Assembly (NCBI GenBank): GCA_900769115.1
Contig: CAAGFJ010000035.1
Span: forward strand, 1 to 54,411
DNA from: Lachnospiraceae bacterium
Lineage (GTDB): Bacteria; Bacillota; Clostridia; Lachnospirales; Lachnospiraceae
DNA length: 54,411 nt
Direction: 5' to 3'
The position numbers and the translations under genes are program-made. Shown one piece after another: positions 50,726-54,411 of the stretch (its first letter is position 1; every line of letters starts with the position of its first letter). The notes below the pieces were generated by a model. It was not told where the DNA came from, searched no databases, and saw only the letters and a program-made list of their open reading frames with translations.

Positions 50726-52195
50726 ATGGAACGCGAAAAATTCAGTTCCCGTTTAGGGTTTATTTTAGTATCAGCCGGATGTGCCATTGGATTGGGAAAT
50801 GTATGGAAATTCCCATATATGTGTGGGCAGTATGGAGGCGCAGCCTTTCTATTGATCTATCTGGCTTTCTTAGCAATTTTAGGATTTCCGATTATGGTAT
50901 GTGAATTTTCTGTCGGTCGCGGAAGCCAGAAAAGCTGTGCCACTTCTTTCAAAGTATTAGAACCAAATGGAACACGCTGGCACTCATACGGTTATATCGG
51001 CATGGCTGGTAATTACCTGTTGATGATGTTCTATACCACAGTTGCAGGCTGGATGCTCTATTACTTCTGGCGCTGTCTGACCGGTGAATTTACGAATACA
51101 GTTCTTACTACAGATCAGATTGCCGAAAAGTTCAACACGTTGTTGCAATCGCCGGCTACCCTGACCTTCTGGATGATCGTATCTGTTGTCCTTGCATTTG
51201 GCATCTGTTCCCTCGGTGTACAAAAAGGGGTAGAGAAGATCACCAAAATCATGATGTTGTTACTACTTGGTCTGATCGTAATCTTAGCAATCCACTCAAC
51301 CCTGCTTCCAGGAGCAGGTGAGGGTATCCGTTTCTACCTGATCCCTGATTTTCATGGCATGATAGAAAAGGGAATCGGAAATGTTATATTCGGTGCAATG
51401 TCACAGGCATTCTTCACCTTAAGCATCGGCATGGGTTCTATGGCGATCTTTGGCAGCTATCTGGATAAAAGTCGTTCCCTTACCGGAGAGGCATTAAGTA
51501 TTACTATATTAGATACCTTCGTTGCTTTAATGGCAGGACTTATTATTATCCCTGCCTGCTTTGCCTACGGCATTAAACCGGATGCAGGTCCATCCTTAAT
51601 CTTCATTACCCTGCCTAACATTTTTAACCAGATGTCCGGCGGTCGGATCTGGGGAAGTTTGTTCTTCCTGTTCCTGTCATTTGCCGCACTATCTACCGTA
51701 ATCGCCGTATTTGAAAACATCATTTCCTTTGCGATCGATCTATGGGGCTGGTCACGGAAGAAAGCAGTGCTATTCAATATTATTGCTATCATTATCCTGT
51801 CTATGCCATGTGTATTCGGCTATAATATTCTGTCCGGATTCCATCCGTTAGGCCCCGGCACAACAATCATGGATCTGGAAGATTTCCTGATCTCAAGCAA
51901 TGTTCTTCCATTAGGTTCATTAATTTATGTAATGTTCTGTACCTCCCGATACGGATGGGGATTTGACAATTTCTTAGCCGAAGCAGACTCTGGAAATGGA
52001 CTTCGTTTCCCACATCAGTTGCGTTGGCATATGACTTATATTATTCCTGCTGTTGTCGTATTTATTTATCTAAAGGGATATTATGATTTATTTGCTCCCC
52101 AAGGATTGCAATATCTGATTCCTTGGATGTTCCTTGCCTTATTATTCCTTGCTTTTATCTTCTTTTTATCACGAAGTAAAAAATCGAACAAATAA
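50726..52195 (+). CDS. Sodium-dependent transporter, NSS/SNF family
   Basis: The 489-residue membrane protein has the neurotransmitter:sodium symporter start SRLGFILVSAGCAIGLGNVWKFPYMCGQYGGAAF, the LeuT-like unwound TM1 region, and about 11 helices. Members import amino acids or related compounds with Na+. AAAGGAG precedes the ATG. A likely promoter (TTGCGT then TATATAAT, ~50667-50695) lies between it and the dehydrogenase gene. Confidence 0.92.
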   Translation: MEREKFSSRLGFILVSAGCAIGLGNVWKFPYMCGQYGGAAFLLIYLAFLAILGFPIMVCEFSVGRGSQKSCATSFKVLEPNGTRWHSYGYIGMAGNYLLMMFYTTVAGWMLYYFWRCLTGEFTNTVLTTDQIAEKFNTLLQSPATLTFWMIVSVVLAFGICSLGVQKGVEKITKIMMLLLLGLIVILAIHSTLLPGAGEGIRFYLIPDFHGMIEKGIGNVIFGAMSQAFFTLSIGMGSMAIFGSYLDKSRSLTGEALSITILDTFVALMAGLIIIPACFAYGIKPDAGPSLIFITLPNIFNQMSGGRIWGSLFFLFLSFAALSTVIAVFENIISFAIDLWGWSRKKAVLFNIIAIIILSMPCVFGYNILSGFHPLGPGTTIMDLEDFLISSNVLPLGSLIYVMFCTSRYGWGFDNFLAEADSGNGLRFPHQLRWHMTYIIPAVVVFIYLKGYYDLFAPQGLQYLIPWMFLALLFLAFIFFLSRSKKSNK

Positions 52196-52221
52196 AGCAC
52201 TTATTTTAAGTAAAATATCAA

Positions 52222-52250
52222 TTGATTTTTAACTAAATGCATATTAAAAT
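52222..52250 (+). promoter_or_regulatory. Promoter of the LacI-GGDEF gene
   Basis: TTGATT (52222-52227), 17 nt, TAAAAT (52245-52250). The region around it is very AT-rich. Confidence 0.6.
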
Positions 52251-52268
52251 ATCTATAATTACATTTGA

Positions 52269-52278
52269 CAAACGTTTG
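52269..52278. promoter_or_regulatory. LacI-family-type operator
   Basis: CAAACGTTTG is a perfect palindrome with the central CG typical of LacI/CcpA-family operators. It lies between the promoter and the ATG (52301), where bound protein would block elongation or initiation. Confidence 0.5.
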
Positions 52279-52300
52279 ATCTTACAAGGAGAGGTAGGAT

Positions 52301-54271
52301 ATGGGGGCATACAAACATCGATATAATATTGGATTATTAGTTGGTAACATAGAAGATGACTTTTCTTCCCGCATCTGTGCAGGTGCCATGGAAGAAGCAG
52401 AACATCTTGATGTCAATCTTTTTATAATACCTGTAAAATATCTACAGGGACAGGATGAGAAAACGAATCCTTTACTACGTTATGAATATCAGTATAATAC
52501 ATTGGCACAATTTGCAAATTGTCAATCTTTAGATTTTATTTTGTGTGCTTTGAGTTGCATTGGATTTAAAGTACCACATGAAGAATCTCTGCATTTTCTG
52601 CAGAGTCTCTCAAACACTCCAATGCTACTATTATCTTGCGAAGAACCTGGCTATAGCAATGTCATCTTCGATAACAAAAGTTCTATTATCGATGCTATTG
52701 ACTCATGGATTGAATCCGGAATTACCCGGATCGGTATGATCTACGGAGACTTAGATAACTTAGATGCCAGAGAACGTTTTCTGGCCTACCAGGAAGCACT
52801 CACCAAACATCATCTTCCTTATCATAAGGAGTACACAATACAGGGCGACTATTCCACAAGCTGTAAAGAACGCCTGGCAACCTGGTATGATGCTCATTCT
52901 GACTTAGAGGCTATCGTTGTCATGAGCGATACCATTGCATTGCTATTATATGAAGTTTTACAGGAAAAGAATGTACAGATTGGGAAAGATTGCCGTATTT
53001 TAGGGTTTGATGATATTCAGCTTTCCAAGCATGCCAGCCCTCCATTATCAACAATCCAGGCGCTGCCACAGCATTTCGGAATAATCGGTATACAAGAATC
53101 CGTTCGCCGCCTTGATCTGGCACAAGGTAATAGAGATGCTTTACTCGCCATGCCAGTCACCCAGACACTGGTTCCAACCTCTTTCATCTGTAGAGAATCT
53201 TTTGATGGAATTACCAGGGCAATTCCAAAAGAATCCAGATCCGAACTTCATCACTATAAGGACCTTCATTTGTCTTTTATTGATTTTGATCATGACTTCA
53301 ACATTACCAACCGGGATCTGTTTTCTCTTGCTGCTACGCCAGAAGCATTTGCAGCACAACAGCTACAACATTTTCATATTCGACAGATACCTTCCTGTTA
53401 TGTGTTCTCCTACTATCGGGAAATCTATCTTCAACAGGCAGAAGACTTCCAACTGCCTGACTATGTATATCTGTCCTCATACCGTAATAATGATAAGGTG
53501 ACAACTCTGCCCAAAATATCTCGTCAGATCAGCACCCAGAACCTGTTCACAAGCAGACATCTTCCGCAGGAACGTAAAACCTACATTATGATTGATATCT
53601 ATGATCAGGAATACCAGTATGGTTTTCTATTATGCGAATTACCTTATGCCTTCTTCCATTATGCAGAATCCATCTGTTATCTGTTCGGAACTGCAACCCA
53701 TATGGCTCACCTGATCCGCGAACAGGAACAATTAATGGAAGAACGTGAAACTTATGCCCGAAAATTAAAACAGGAAAATGAGGAACTGAACAATCTGTCT
53801 TATACAGACTTATTAACCGGCATCTATAATCGCCGTGGATTTATACATTATGCAAAAGAATCCCTTGTTCACACAACAGATAACAATCAGCAGGCCTACA
53901 TTATCTACTGCGATCTCAATTATCTGAAGCGCATCAACGACCAGTTTGGACATGAAGAAGGAGACTTCTCTATCCACGAATGTGCAACCGCATTGCAGCA
54001 ATGTCTACCCGACGGAAGTATTGTCGGCCGCATTGGCGGCGATGAATTTGCAGCCCTGGTATCAGCCCATATATCTGCTGACACTATCTACCACACATTA
54101 AATGACTATTTTCGTCTCTTCAATGAACGCAAGGAGAAACCATACCCTATATCCGTCTCCGTTGGTATCCACACTTTTACAATGACACCAACCTGCTCCA
54201 TAGAAGTGCTCCTTGAGCAGGCGGATCAGGCCCTTTATATCGACAAAGCGGCAAAACCTGCCTGGACATAA
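52301..54271 (+). CDS. LacI-type ligand-binding domain fused to a GGDEF diguanylate cyclase
   Basis: The 656-residue protein starts directly in a LacI/periplasmic-binding-type sensor fold (YNIGLLVGNIEDDFSSRICAGAMEEAEHLD; later VVMSDTIALLLYEVLQEKN and ILGFDDIQLSKHASPPLSTI) with no HTH and no signal peptide, so it should sense a cytoplasmic ligand. A middle region (~310-475) of unknown fold and a coiled coil (~478-500) lead into the GGDEF domain with an intact GGDEF motif (579-583). No RxxD inhibitory site is seen, and the usual GRN tail is replaced by KAAKPAWT. AGGAGAGG precedes the ATG. It should adjust c-di-GMP in response to a small molecule, perhaps a sugar. Confidence 0.9.
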   Translation: MGAYKHRYNIGLLVGNIEDDFSSRICAGAMEEAEHLDVNLFIIPVKYLQGQDEKTNPLLRYEYQYNTLAQFANCQSLDFILCALSCIGFKVPHEESLHFLQSLSNTPMLLLSCEEPGYSNVIFDNKSSIIDAIDSWIESGITRIGMIYGDLDNLDARERFLAYQEALTKHHLPYHKEYTIQGDYSTSCKERLATWYDAHSDLEAIVVMSDTIALLLYEVLQEKNVQIGKDCRILGFDDIQLSKHASPPLSTIQALPQHFGIIGIQESVRRLDLAQGNRDALLAMPVTQTLVPTSFICRESFDGITRAIPKESRSELHHYKDLHLSFIDFDHDFNITNRDLFSLAATPEAFAAQQLQHFHIRQIPSCYVFSYYREIYLQQAEDFQLPDYVYLSSYRNNDKVTTLPKISRQISTQNLFTSRHLPQERKTYIMIDIYDQEYQYGFLLCELPYAFFHYAESICYLFGTATHMAHLIREQEQLMEERETYARKLKQENEELNNLSYTDLLTGIYNRRGFIHYAKESLVHTTDNNQQAYIIYCDLNYLKRINDQFGHEEGDFSIHECATALQQCLPDGSIVGRIGGDEFAALVSAHISADTIYHTLNDYFRLFNERKEKPYPISVSVGIHTFTMTPTCSIEVLLEQADQALYIDKAAKPAWT

Positions 54272-54273
54272 CA

Positions 54274-54411
54274 CCCTTGCACAGCGTAAGTGGCGGACGC
54301 GCATGTCAGGAGTGTATGAACCCGGCTTTGGGTGGTGTCATGTTGCCGCAGGCACACTTGCGTTACGGGCTCGCACGCAGCAGACACTAATACTCCTTAT
54401 AATAAGTGAAC
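54274..54411 (+). repeat. Terminal repeat, copy 2
   Basis: It begins 2 nt after the stop codon of the LacI-GGDEF gene and runs to the last base of the window. Read on the plus strand it aligns with 19-160 read on the minus strand, so the two copies are inverted and each follows a gene end in the same sense. Shared blocks include CCCTTGCACAGCGTAAGTG, GGGTGGTGTCATGTTGCCG and TACTCCTTATAATAAG. Confidence 0.85.

Noticed and set aside
1..54411. CRISPR arrays, rRNA genes, prophage or IS elements
   Set aside because: No regularly spaced repeats, rRNA sequence, integrase, transposase or phage structural genes were seen.

Overview
The window looks like a chromosomal contig of a low-to-moderate-GC Gram-positive clostridium, most likely a Lachnospiraceae gut commensal. 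This rests on strong GGAGG-type ribosome binding sites, a long-form hibernation factor, a CIRCE-controlled Hsp20, a YjfB-like protein, CvfB, DegV, a DUF1015 protein and an MmcQ/MGMT fusion. No rRNA, phage, IS or CRISPR was seen; the only RNA gene is a tRNA-Gly(CCC). Both ends carry the same ~140-bp sequence in inverted orientation, each just after the stop codon of the outermost gene. It is probably a dispersed repeat at which the assembly broke.

Layout. 1-6.8 kb: aroD, a membrane alpha/beta hydrolase and dgt in one operon, the hibernation factor gene hpf with a structured leader, and a cluster of DnaA boxes in the long intergenic region upstream. 5.4-13.9 kb: the most distinctive accessory locus. 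A BlaI-type repressor and an M56 (BlaR1-like) membrane metalloprotease are encoded next to a small secreted protein, three FtsX-like permease subunits, an ABC ATPase and a substrate-binding lipoprotein. The blaI promoter and the promoter before the secreted-protein gene carry the same TCTACA-N2-TGTAGA dyad, so the two units probably form one regulon. 14-27 kb: cell-wall hydrolase, YjfB-like protein, esterases, TetR, Hsp20, a NatAB/CPBP export operon, RidA, CvfB, a DNA-repair-like fusion and a chemoreceptor with a C-terminal PilZ domain. 26.9-35 kb: a six-gene run (ClC, MoxR, DUF58, transglutaminase, GH3, WYL regulator). 35-42 kb: mixed housekeeping genes, tRNA-Gly, an NYN-LOTUS protein and a K+/H+ antiporter. 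42-49.4 kb: a tightly packed six-gene operon of a TIM-barrel enzyme, a GAF-GGDEF cyclase, a TIR protein with zinc ribbons, a receiver-class III nucleotide cyclase, an unknown protein and a secreted papain-like protease. 49.5-54.3 kb: a G1P-dehydrogenase-like enzyme, an NSS transporter, and a LacI-type sensor fused to GGDEF.

Two loci are the best candidates for an undescribed system. One is the BlaI/M56-controlled secreted-protein and FtsX-ABC cassette, whose nearest analogue in layout is a lactococcin-972-type bacteriocin locus. The other is the TIR/class III cyclase/GGDEF/protease operon, which resembles Pycsar-type signalling in parts but lacks its cyclic-nucleotide-binding domain. All assignments come from reading the sequence; no database search was run.
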